From: Hypsibius dujardini
Taxonomy: Eukaryota > Tardigrada > Eutardigrada > Parachela > Hypsibiidae
NCBI GenBank assembly: GCA_001579985.1
Contig: LRSR01003411.1
Span: 1-26,056 of the forward strand
Length of the DNA stretch: 26,056 nucleotides
Reading direction: 5' to 3'
A program made the translations under genes and the position numbers. Below are positions 1 through 8,968 of this stretch, piece after piece. Positions within the stretch are counted from its first letter, which is position 1. Each line of letters starts with the position of its first letter. The notes under the pieces are model-generated. The model had not been told where the DNA came from. It searched no databases and was given only the letters and a program-made list of their open reading frames with translations.

Positions 1-165
1 AGCACTGCAATATATTGTCGTAGACGACCTACGGTCAAAGTGGTCCAAGCCCATATACAGGGTCCGCCAACAAAGTGCAGACAATTTCGGATATGCTGAT
101 TTTTTATTATGATGACGCAATAATTTCTCAAAATGTTTTAGTTACAAAAATAGGCTGACTCCTGT
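1..165 (+). repeat. Left terminal inverted repeat
   Basis: It matches the reverse complement of 3126-3290 at about 157 of 165 positions by eye. It contains a small subterminal hairpin, GTCGT-AG-ACGAC, near base 18. The match ends abruptly after GGCTGACTCCTGT at 153-165. Confidence 0.9.
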
Positions 166-647
166 TCTCCGATAAAAATTCTTCATTTAAAGAATCAGAC
201 TAAATTTAGTGAAGATATAGCTAACAGACCTGCAGCTTTAATAATGGTAGAAACTTTAGTTTCTTTTTGTGGGATAATCAAAATAACTGCCAAGTTTTTT
301 AAGCAATCTTTTCCCTAATTGTTCTATTGAATAGGAGAATGTCATTTTAACATTATTGTCCTTCATTGCCGTACAAAGTAAGGCAAAGAAAGAACACCCT
401 GATTTATTGATTGAGACTCCCGTTTGGCAAAATCAAAGATAGATGTTGTTTAAGTCTGATTTTTTTAGTTTCAATTTTTTAAGGGTTTTATGGCTTACCT
501 TTTTTTATTTGTCGACTAATTCGATCGTATGCTACATCTGCAATCATTTTGAGACTGATGCGTGCAATGTCGGACCAGGTCGGACTGACAAAAGTTGAAT
601 ATATTGGCAACTCTCTTTAACATAGGGATGGTATCAAATGTCGAATG

Positions 648-731
648 TCAAAATCAAATTAAATCAAATCAAATCGGGTATCCTTAAATTCGAAATTCAT
701 TCGATTTGATTTTGATTTGATTTGATTTGAC
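648..731. repeat. CAAAT/ATTTG inverted simple repeat
   Basis: A run of CAAAT-type words (648-675) is followed 25 bases later by its reverse complement, ATTTG-type words (701-731). Together they could form an AT-rich hairpin. Similar short runs occur at 1041-1060, about 5960-5970 and 6169-6206. Confidence 0.7.
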
Positions 732-1089
732 GAGCAGTTTAAAACGTCAAGAAGGAATCCATAAATTTACTAATCAATGGCATTGTAGGTCGATACATGT
801 GCCGGTACAATTACAATAATATGATTTGGTTTGGCGGTTTTTAGAAAAGTCTGATCCCACAATAAAGAATGAAGTGAATGGGGTGATGACCATGGACCAC
901 ATAACTATGAAGGCTATATTTGGGTACTGCCAGATTGATATGAACAATAAAAAATGGGTTTGCGAGTCCGTTGCAGTATGTAGTTCTAGTCCTCTCGAGA
1001 AAACGGGCGAGTTTCCATATAGTATTGAATTTATCGTCTAATCAAAATCAAATCAAATCGCTTATTTTGTTCTTTGATGACATCCTACT

Positions 1090-2870
1090 TCAAGTGCCTA
1101 GTAAACAAAACGCATTTCCTTTCGGAATTTCAATACTAATTCGCTGTCTCGAATACACTGAAGAGCTCTTCTCTTCCGTTTGCCGTTCCGTCCGCTTGGT
1201 AATATCGGCGATGAACGTCTTGGCTTCCGGTCCTTAAGGTCTGAAGATTTCAAAACCCAACAGACCGAACAGCACCCGGTCCACGATATGTCGATACTTG
1301 TTGGCCTGGTTTTTTTTGCTTCTGACGCAGCATGGTCGCATGTGCTGATGAAGCCTCCAATGTATGTTTTCGGCATCGTATCAACGCAGATGACATCCCA
1401 CGCCATTAATTGCCATCTCCTGAACGGGCTCAGCGTCAATCCGTCCGTCTGTTTTCCGTTAACTCGATCGAGTCCCCGCGGTTCCGACGTGGATCGAATC
1501 CCGTCTGAACCCAAAGCCCGCTTGAAGACTTCGTCGAGAGTATTTTGGCGGCTTCCTCGGCCAGCACTCCGCTTGCAGCTGTGATGTCCGTTCGTGCTGA
1601 ATTGGGCACCGCACTGGCATGCATGTGGTTGGCAAACAACAACCCCAAGACGCAGGGCGACGGCGACGGAAAGTAATGTCACCCAGCAAGTTTGCCATCG
1701 GCAAAATTAGCAGAGCATGGATCGAAGCTCCCAATTCCTTGCAGTCCACAGAGCGCAATTGGGCTTTATGTCTCGCCGTGGCTGCAGAGGTTATTTCGCC
1801 TGTTCCAATACCGGCATATCCCACGCTTTCTGGCTCTTGGGGTAGGATGGGATTACTTCTCCGGTCATGGCCAGTTGCCAGTCAGTATTTTAGTGATTTC
1901 GTCAAAGTCAGTTATGGGCACAATGATAGAGGTCAGATTATTTGACGAGTAAACCGACGCAGAAAGGCAGGGTGTGCTGATTCATTTGTTTTTCGGATCC
2001 CAAGTCCACCTTTTCTGATCAGCAAGCAGACTTGTTTCCACACCGGCAGCGCTCTCGCAGTATTGCTTATGTTCTTCACGCTCGTCCGCAGAACTTCGTC
2101 GAATTTACTCAAATTGTCTGGCCGGCTCCACACTGGTACGCACTGCAACATGTAAACCACCTTCGGCGCGCTGAAACAATTCTTAAGAATAAAAAGTTCT
2201 TACTGAACTTGAAAAATAACCAGCCGGCTGGCCAAAATGCGGAACGTTGTCGTCTTGGTGCACATGACAGTGGGGATACCTTTTCGCAGCAGTGACGCAC
2301 CCAAAAGCTTTAGCTTTTCACTGCCGATAATTTGATGGCCATGTCAAACCGTTGAATGGTAATTGAGGCGTTTTCTACGCTTACTGTATTATCTGCAAAA
2401 ACAAAGGCCTCACACTTGATTAAGTTAAGCTCCAAATTGATGTGTTTGCCCAGCGCCACCATCAACCGTAAGTCATTTATCACCACGTAAACAGAGTTGC
2501 CATAATACCTTCGTCCAAATACCAGGCGTTTAGGCAAGAACGCATGGCGCCAAACATCTGGCGGGTGATGCGGCAAAAGAGCAGTGGACCCGGCGGGTCA
2601 CTTTGCTGCACGCCAAACTCAGACCGAAGGACAAAATTGCCAAAGAATTGCGATAAGTGCCGATAAATTTGCCAGATGAAGGCGTAAGAGATTGGTAGAT
2701 GGGTCCGTGAGACATCTAGCATTGCCATACCATTCACTGTGCGATGTTGAAAACATTTTTTAGGTCCAGCTTTAACAAGACCTGTCTTTGCCCACTCCCT
2801 TTGATAAAAACGCTCGTGTGGCGTGGACAACTACTTCTGTATGACCAGGTGTCCCGTATCACAGGATCGA
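1090..2870 (-). pseudogene. Frameshifted reverse transcriptase with C-terminal nuclease-like domain
   Basis: No single frame is open, but consecutive minus-strand frames give reverse transcriptase blocks in the right order. A catalytic block KLDLKNVFN lies near 2760. GVQQSDPPGPLLFC follows near 2600, then a WYLDEG box near 2530 where a YxDD-like motif is expected, then LGASLLRKG near 2290 and RKGGLGIRK near 1990. Downstream come a Cys/His cluster (CQPHACQCG ... HHSC, near 1620) and KQTDGLTLSP ... MAWDVICVDT near 1440-1390. That last stretch resembles the PD-(D/E)xK nuclease-like tail of one class of animal retroelement polymerases, here with the proline of PDG changed to Thr. At least four frame changes and a missing N-terminal half mark it as dead. 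Order and motifs are seen directly; assignment to a named clade is not attempted. Confidence 0.8.
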
Positions 2871-2904
2871 TTTTCGGTGAAATTAAAGGTAGTCTCAAAA
2901 GTAA

Positions 2905-3120
2905 GTTTACACATGGTTTATTTGGCAGGCAAGTCCCGAGCCAAATCAGCTGCGGTAACAAGGTAAGAAAATTAGAGAAAACAGACCAAATATTATTGCA
3001 CGACTCAATTGAGATAGAAAAAGGAGCTTGCATATTATTCGGTCCTGTCCAATGTCACAATTCAGTGTCCGAAGTCGAGACATTATTTGTGCCTCTTGTC
3101 CGGCTGATGGTCGGAGGATT
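2905..3120 (-). pseudogene. Copy of SAP-like gene 3' end inside the element
   Basis: Read on the minus strand, this segment ends a reading frame with NNVSTSDTEL and a stop near 3061. The upstream SAP-like gene ends with NHVSTSDTEL and a stop at 5427. Nucleotide similarity begins some 35-50 bases before VSTSDTEL and runs past the stop. Shared blocks include TTGGACAGGACCG, GAGTCGTGCAA and GTCTGTTTTCTCTA, so the 3' untranslated region matches as well. It fades near 2905. The segment sits directly between the right inverted repeat and the reverse transcriptase remnant. It is either a captured gene end or the tail of an ancestral first ORF of the same element family. Confidence 0.75.
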
Positions 3121-3125
3121 AAAGG

Positions 3126-3290
3126 ACAGGAGTCAGCCTATTTTTGTAACTAAAACATTTTGCGAAATTATTGCGTCATCATAATAAAAAATCGGCAGAT
3201 CTGAAATTGTCTGCACTTTGTTGGCGGACCCTGTACATGGGCTTGGACCAATTTGACCGTAGGTCGTCTACGACGATGTATTGCAGTGCT
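3126..3290 (-). repeat. Right terminal inverted repeat
   Basis: This is the partner of bases 1-165. Its outer end reads ...GATGTATTGCAGTGCT at 3275-3290 and its inner end is ACAGGAGTCAGCC at 3126-3138. The high identity of the two arms, against a badly decayed interior coding region, suggests that the arms are younger than the interior or were homogenised. Confidence 0.9.
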
Positions 3291-4383
3291 ACAGTAATGG
3301 CGAGATTTCCGATTTGTAATAACCCGATCAATCATGGTCACACCAAACCACAGGTCTATATGAGTGGTTGAATATTACATATATGGTATAAACGGCGGAA
3401 ACAAACGACAGAAAAAAATATTTGCGAATAATAGGAGATACAAGTTGGCAATAGATGACGCTCTCTCGTACTACACGGGAACGACATCTGATGAAAGGCT
3501 ATTATATATGCTTCACTGATCAGCAGCATTCGCCTTTCTTCTTCTTCGGTGTTGGTACAACTGAAAACAAATATTGCAACTATTTACAAACGTTCTAGTA
3601 TGCCGGCATTACCAGTGATGGGAATTATGCTGACTGCAAATTGCTATTCCTCGTACAGCAAGTATAGTCATATGTTGGGACATTCAAGTATTACTTAAGC
3701 TAAATTTTCGCCCTGATTTTTTTGCGGGGGGGGGCGGACTTGGGTGTGCAATTTTGGCCGAACCCGGCTCTGGATTTAAAAAAAATTGAACTAAACTGAA
3801 CTTAACTAAAAAGATCAGACCATCCATTTAGGCGGTCAGCAACCATAATTTTATGAAACTTTGCTGATATAAGAAGTGCGCCCTTCCCTCAATCCCCAAT
3901 TATCATAAAACTCTAAGCCCCCCCCCCCGTCTTCGTTACGCCCCTGCGTATCTCTTCGCTTAGGTAATGCTTAAACACCCTTCACGCAACCGTATCGGTG
4001 TTTATAAGTAATAGGTATTCTACATACATGTACGCCAGGCGCGATGAAAATTCTGGAAATATTCGAACACATCTCGAAATTTTCACCGCCTCCTCACGCC
4101 AAGTACTTATATGTATGTCCATTTGTGGTCGGTGATCTCTACAATTCCGCGCCCTTGTGCGATGGCATCTTCTTAGGGAAACAATCTCAAAGCAATCATC
4201 TCCATTCACGGCTTCAATCCAATATTCTCATTCACATTGATTATATTTTTAACAATACTTCTACTGTTCCGCTGCTTCAAACGAGGCTCATTTTGTTTAG
4301 CGCCATATTAAAGTTTGTTGTGTATAAAATGTTGAATATCTCTATAACGTAAGATGATAAATTTTTTTCGGGTATTTTTTTAG
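3291..4383. other. Intergenic stretch with homopolymer tracts
   Basis: I see no supported gene. The stretch contains a G run near 3725-3733 and a C run near 3919-3930. The C run is followed by GTCTTCGTTACGCCCCTG, which resembles the terminus of some dispersed animal repeats. No matching second end was found, so no element is called. Confidence 0.5.
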
Positions 4384-5427
4384 GCCACCTCGTAAGCACA
4401 GATCGACGTCATGTACACGCAGGAGAATTTGGAAGGCAAGACCAACGAGCAGCTCTCCAAGATCCTCTTGCTGATGGGCCAACCGATCCACGGGGAAAAG
4501 GTGGAGCTGATCAATCGCATTCTGCTGTCCAGCCATAAGGTTATTTCTCGGACGACCCTGCAGAAACTTAAAGCGAAAAACACCTAACACAGGATTGGGC
4601 TTTTGTCTGCTGAACAAGACAAATTCTACCAGTCTCACCCCATAATTTACATAGGCTACATTAAAGAGAAACAAGATTTGACGGTGAATAAATCATTTGT
4701 TTGGGTTTCGAAAACTGCGTTTGCGGTCTGTTTATCCCTCGAAAAATACTGAGTAATTATAAGTCACAATCGTTGTTTTTTATCATGATTAGAAAGGCCA
4801 GCCGAAATGGAAGTTTTTAGTCAAAATCCCAGAATTTTGAGCTTTCAGAATGACTCTTCGGCGATATGATCTCAACTCTGACCAGCTCCGAATATTGGTC
4901 ACATAAAAACCGAACCTTTCCATGCAATAACGATCAAGGTCTTCTTTTGAGTCATCTATCGACCGTGATGGAAAAAAATGCTTGTTTTTGTCAGTTTCTT
5001 TAACTATAGCTGAATCAGAAATTGCCTTGATGACTTCAAGGGCCATGGAAACAGTTTTGAAAACTAAAATTATTTTTTCTAAAAAGTACTTAAACCTTTA
5101 AGAATCAAAATAATACATTGCGTTGAAATTGGTGAAGATTTTGGTCTAGTTAAAAGACAAATTGCAGATCGAATTAAACTGGCTTGTCCATTTTAGGCAC
5201 AATCATCTATGCCTTCAAGTGCTGCTGTGGGCACGGAGAAAGGCGGTGCAGTCACCCTCTACACGGAAGGCAGCGGACGTCTTGAGCAGCAACAGCTCCT
5301 CCAGCTGCAGACGACCAGCAGCCCCGAACAGCTTCCCGCATTTGAGGATGTCGCCCGTCTGGACGTTCCGGCTATCAGACGGATGACAGGCCCGAACCAT
5401 GTCTCAACTTCGGACACTGAACTGTGA
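4384..5427 (+). CDS. Small SAP-domain-like protein 1 (two coding exons)
   Basis: The proposed coding exons are 4411-4539 (43 residues) and 5197-5427 (76 residues plus stop), giving 119 residues. A pyrimidine-rich acceptor ends at 4383, leaving a short 5' untranslated exon before the ATG at 4411. The donor is AAG/GTTATT at 4540 and the acceptor TTTTAG at 5191-5196; both junctions are phase 0. Residues 4-41 fit a SAP-type helix-turn-helix: LxxxTNEQLSKILLLMG, a Gly-x-Lys turn, then ELINRIL. Such domains usually bind DNA. The rest is Ser/Gln-rich and ends VSTSDTEL. The domain and start match the next gene (MYTEEDLE against MYTQENLE), which supports the ATG. Without splicing, exon 1 would run to a stop at 4587. 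The C-terminal segment is also present in the inverted-repeat element to the left. The exact function is unknown. Confidence 0.6.
4789..5046 (-). CDS. Hypothetical 85-residue protein antisense within the intron
   Basis: This open frame lies opposite the intron of SAP-like gene 1. It encodes 85 residues of ordinary globular composition, with a charged middle (SIDDSKEDLDRYCMERFGF) and a basic helix-like stretch (SELRSYRRRVILKAQ). The start is the ATG at 5046. A weak acceptor-like AATAATTTTAG lies just upstream on the same strand, so it could be a terminal exon. I do not recognise it. It could be a small gene, a transposon fragment or chance. Confidence 0.3.
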   Translation of the reverse strand: MALEVIKAISDSAIVKETDKNKHFFPSRSIDDSKEDLDRYCMERFGFYVTNIRSWSELRSYRRRVILKAQNSGILTKNFHFGWPF

Positions 5428-5560
5428 CCTTGGACAGGACCGACTAATACTCAAGCTCTCTCTTTTTCTCACTCGAGTCGTGCAACAGTGTTTGTCTGTT
5501 TTCTCTAGTTTTATCTTGTGACATAATCTGTCTTACCCGGCAAATGTATGTCAAAATAAT
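5428..5560 (+). other. 3' untranslated region of SAP-like gene 1
   Basis: The sequence after the stop at 5427 stays similar to the minus strand of 2905-3060 inside the left element for roughly 100-130 bases. Conservation across the stop codon shows that the homology is not limited to protein coding. AATAAT words near 5555-5567 could serve as polyadenylation signals. Confidence 0.45.
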
Positions 5561-5569
5561 AATAATCGC

Positions 5570-6557
5570 AAAGTTCTATCAGAAATAGACGACGGGAGCG
5601 TGAGTACAGCTCTGCGGTTGAGGTTACTTTGCGGGTCGTTATGTGAGTTTTGGCAAGCCGTGTGGGACAAACTAACAATGAAAAAATCTATTCCACTATT
5701 CCAAAGATTATGAACGTTTCTTTTTTTCTGAATATAGTAAAGGAATAAAATGAATCGAATTTAATTGAAATGAACTGCCTGGGAATCAAAACATCTAGTC
5801 CGTTTTTGAAGAGCCCAAACAGTCCTAAAAGAATAAACCATACACATCCAACGGCAGTAACACGCTCATCAGAGTATAGGGATGCGAGTAAGCAATCAAA
5901 ATATCAAACATCAAGCAATCCAGCCAATTTAAACAGGAGTCCGTTCAATTTAAGTTTTGCTTGATTTGATTCCCAATTTTAATTATCAATCTCTATAAAC
6001 CTTTATCCATTTCCGAACTTTAATCTCTTAAAAATTAGTTTATTAGGTCCAAATCTGGAATTGACATGGCTGAATTTGTTCTCATCACACAAACGTCGGA
6101 ACTGGTAACAGAAAATCAAGTTTTTTGTTATAAACTATGCTTTTTAGATAAGAAAATGTTAGGATCCCCAAATCAAATCGAATCAAAATATTAAATCAAA
6201 TCAAACGGAGTTTTTGTTGGTTTTTGTCACATATTCATATTTTCCTGAAGTTTTGACGATCTGACAAGAAAGGGAAACGCATTGTAACTCCAAGATAACG
6301 GCCAGAATATAGGTTTAAAATAATCTGCCACGTATTGAGATATTCAAAAATACCAACATATTTCAACAGAGCAGTTATTAGTTTGATGATTACAGCTTCA
6401 AAAAAATATGAATATGTAAAAGACTAAACTACGGATAGCTTGATTAAAATATGTTTTAATTGTTCGTAGTTCTACATATGCCAATATGTTGCTGATCTTT
6501 TTGCACATTTTTTGTGCGTTATCCTGAAGTTATTAACGCGTTTCATTTTCTTTTCAG
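5570..6557. other. Intergenic AT-rich stretch
   Basis: I see no supported gene. It contains ATTTG/CAAAT simple-repeat runs near 5960-5970 and 6169-6206. Confidence 0.5.
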
Positions 6558-6695
6558 ATCATCCGAGCATCTTTTAATCGGACTAAAAGTAACGAATTTA
6601 GCGTTGGCCGCTCCATCAATAAAATTAGAGCGGCCTTCTCGTCCATCCCCCTCGCTTTTTTGCCCGAAGACATCACACCATTCCGTCGAAAATAG
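6558..6695 (+). CDS. Possible orphan terminal exon
   Basis: A strong acceptor (TTTTCTTTTCAG, ending at 6557) is followed by 45 open codons and a TAG at 6693-6695. The peptide begins IIRASFNRTKSNEF and ends LPEDITPFRRK. No donor or upstream exon was identified. It may instead be 5' untranslated sequence of the SAP-like gene that follows, or chance. Confidence 0.2.
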   Translation: MIRASFNRTKSNEFSVGRSINKIRAAFSSIPLAFLPEDITPFRRK

Positions 6696-6842
6696 CTCTT
6701 TTCCTCGCGTAATCTTTCGTGCGCTTTGAGGGCTTCTACATTAATTAAATGCAGTCCAATCTTTTATGTGCGATTGCTCCTTACCACGCAGTATGTAGTT
6801 CGGATATTTCCATATTTTCATATTTCTTTTCCATCCTAAAAG

Positions 6843-7462
6843 CGAAACTCGGCCGAGTCATGTACACCGAAGAGGACCTGGAAAAGCTGAGTGCGGACCA
6901 ACTGTCATCCATTCTCAAAGAAATGATCCGCCCGAGTCAGGGATACAAGGCCGATCTCGTCCGACGGATTCTGCATCATCTGACGGACCTACCAAAGACC
7001 CATGTCCTCGTCCAGCCGAGACAGACCACTACGAAGAAGGCCGTGACCTTTGTTGCAAGTCCGAACAGGCTGGATCGGGATTGTCTTGGGGTACCTCGGG
7101 AGGAGGAGCTGGCTGAACGACCTACCACCAGCATTAGTGAAGTCACGATTTCGGACGTCGAAACTGCTCTAGCACCGACCAGGGCGTTTCTTGATGCGCT
7201 GTTCATGGTGAAGTACAACCTGTCCGAGCGTTGCTGCAAGGTCTGCGGCGGGCGGAAGCGCCACCTTTCCTGTCCTGGACCACCCAAAATGCCTGCGCCT
7301 GCGCCTGTGCCTGTGTGTGCGCATGAGACAAGCGCTCTTCAGGCAGCAACGCGCCGCCAGAAAAGCCGACAGACAGTTGAACGGCAGGACAAAAATCAGG
7401 CACAGCAACTCTTGAAAGATGCAACTCCAATCTTGCCTTATTTAAACCCTTCCTTGTTTTAA
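6843..7462 (+). CDS. SAP-domain-like protein 2
   Basis: The preferred start is the ATG at 6860, giving 200 residues to the stop at 7462. The frame is open back to 6749, but the extra 37 residues look non-coding. An acceptor (CCATCCTAAAAG, ending at 6842) sits just before the ATG, as in the paralogue at 4411. Residues 4-41 form a SAP-like helix pair: LEKLSADQLSSILKEM, a Gly-x-Lys turn, then DLVRRIL. A Cys cluster follows at residues 125, 126, 129 and 138 (CCKVCG...HLSC), which may bind zinc. A Pro-Ala-Val repeat follows at about 143-153, then a basic Gln-rich helix at about 160-185. No second exon is needed. The VSTSDTEL tail of the neighbour is absent. A nucleic-acid-binding role is inferred from the domain only; the protein could be host or transposon derived. 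Confidence 0.65.
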
Positions 7463-8779
7463 ATTTTCTGTTTTTGATTCTTTGTTGCGTGTTAAGCAGT
7501 CATTGGAGCTTCAGCACGGCGTTGGAAGAAAGTAAATTGCTACTGTATCTGTGTTCCCCCGTAGGTTCTGATAGTTCTGATTCAAGTAAATGTTTATATA
7601 TTCTACGTTTTATTTCATTTCGATATGGTTATATCACTTTGCCAAGTACTACATCATCGGTTAACAATACCCGATTAAAACTGAACGAATTCTGCAACCA
7701 TAGTCTAATTCAACTAAGATGTTTATTTAAAATCATTAAATTTTTTCCAAGCATTAGGATATTTTGTTTGACATCTTATTTGAAATGCTGAAATGCTGAA
7801 ATGCTGAAAATATAGCTTTTCTTTTAAGTAAGATGAGTTTTTTATTTGAATAAACTTGACGGTCGAATTAAATCACTGTCGCTGTGGAGAGCTGTTTGCA
7901 AGAGCTGCGTACATACTCATATAGCAATACTTTGTGCTCTCTGATGAAGCATATTTTTCGTCTCCCCCCCCCGCCACTGATTGAAGGAGACTCCTCCAGG
8001 GCACGTGATGGTTATGAAACGCACGGCGTATGCCGTGCGCGTGCGTTCTGCGGGAGAAACTGTTGATGCCGTTGGGATAGTCGCATCTTTGACAGGCTTA
8101 TTTCTGGATTTTTGTTGACCGGCGAGATTTTCCCCAAAATTCTCCTTTCTCCTTTCGCCTTTCTGCGCACCTACACTGTGGCCTACAGTCCAACCAATCA
8201 CAAGGGATGACAAACATGACAATGGCGCGCAGTGTGACATTCTGTCATGTGGACCGGTGGGCTAATCGTCTCTCGGGACATGCACAGAAAGAAGTCACAC
8301 GGGATAAGCAGCTCCAAGACAAATAATTCCTTCCTACGCAGCGACGGGGAACGGAAACAATCCCATGTACAGCGCGGGAATCTTGTTCAAAATTATTGTC
8401 AGCACAGCCACAAGCTCGCGGTTGTTTCTCGCGTTGAGCTTGTAAACACAATTATAGAAAATGAGTTTCAGTATTTACAGCAAAGCTGCACCTAATACAA
8501 GCGACGTCAAAGTGAAAGGATTGTAGAATACCAAATTCCGAGCCGAACGTCAATGGAATGCCAGCGCGGTTCAAAAAGCAAGATTAAATAAAAAATCAGT
8601 CAAAGTTTATGTTAAAAATAAGGTAAGACTACAGACTAACCCAAAAAACCTAACCAAATTATCTTTTCAGACAGACTAGCGAAAACGAGTGACGGTCAAA
8701 AGATGGATAACATATGTCAAGATTTACCAAGAGATTTCTTAAGCTGCCCAAGTTTCGATTGTCCTTTTGCATGAAGTTC
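7463..8779. other. Intergenic stretch between SAP-like gene 2 and the minus-strand gene
   Basis: It contains a short AAATGCTG tandem repeat at 7781-7809, a possible AATAAA signal at 7849-7854 and a GCACGGC-GTAT-GCCGTGC hairpin near 8022-8039. No supported gene was seen on either strand. Confidence 0.5.
7781..7809. repeat. AAATGCTG tandem repeat
   Basis: About three and a half copies of the 8-base unit AAATGCTG lie head to tail. Confidence 0.85.
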
Positions 8780-8968
8780 CTACTTGGGTTTGGACTTGGA
8801 TTTGAATCCAGATTTTGATTTGGGCTTGCGCTTGGATTTGGGCCTGGATGTGGTTGAGATAACCGGATTGATTACGTATTGCAAGTCGCTGCGTGAGGCA
8901 CCAGCTGGACCCGACAAAATCCTTTGGGGTGGCTGTGACGGTCTAGCATTTCGTACAACACGTCGAGT
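8780..8968 (-). CDS. Exon 7 (last coding exon) of the 524-residue protein
   Basis: The acceptor is TTGATTGTACAG, in phase 0. It encodes 62 residues ending in the Lys/Ser/Pro tail and a TAG at 8780-8782. The tail is made of near-repeats of Pro-Lys-Ser-Lys. Confidence 0.8.
   Translation of the reverse strand, partial: TRRVVRNARPSQPPQRILSGPAGASRSDLQYVINPVISTTSRPKSKRKPKSKSGFKSKSKPK

Larger units (their letters stand above)
1..3290. mobile_element. Inverted-repeat-bounded element carrying a decayed reverse transcriptase
   Basis: The first 165 bases and bases 3126-3290 are reverse complements with about eight mismatches counted by eye and no gaps. They define a unit of 3,290 bases starting 5'-AGCACTGCAATA. 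The interior carries, on the minus strand, a frameshifted reverse transcriptase (about 2870 to 1090) and, next to the right repeat, a segment matching the 3' end of the SAP-like gene at 4411-5427. The left repeat touches the window edge, so a target-site duplication cannot be checked and the repeat might extend further left. The bases after the right end are ACAGTAATGG. No intact transposase or integrase was seen, so this copy looks non-autonomous or dead. It could be a DNA transposon that carries retroelement sequence, or a retroelement copy caught between two inverted repeats. Confidence 0.8.

Noticed and set aside
3710-3947. Possible transposon ending CGTTACGCCCCTG
   Set aside because: Only one plausible end was found. 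The left side near 3710 does not provide a matching inverted end.
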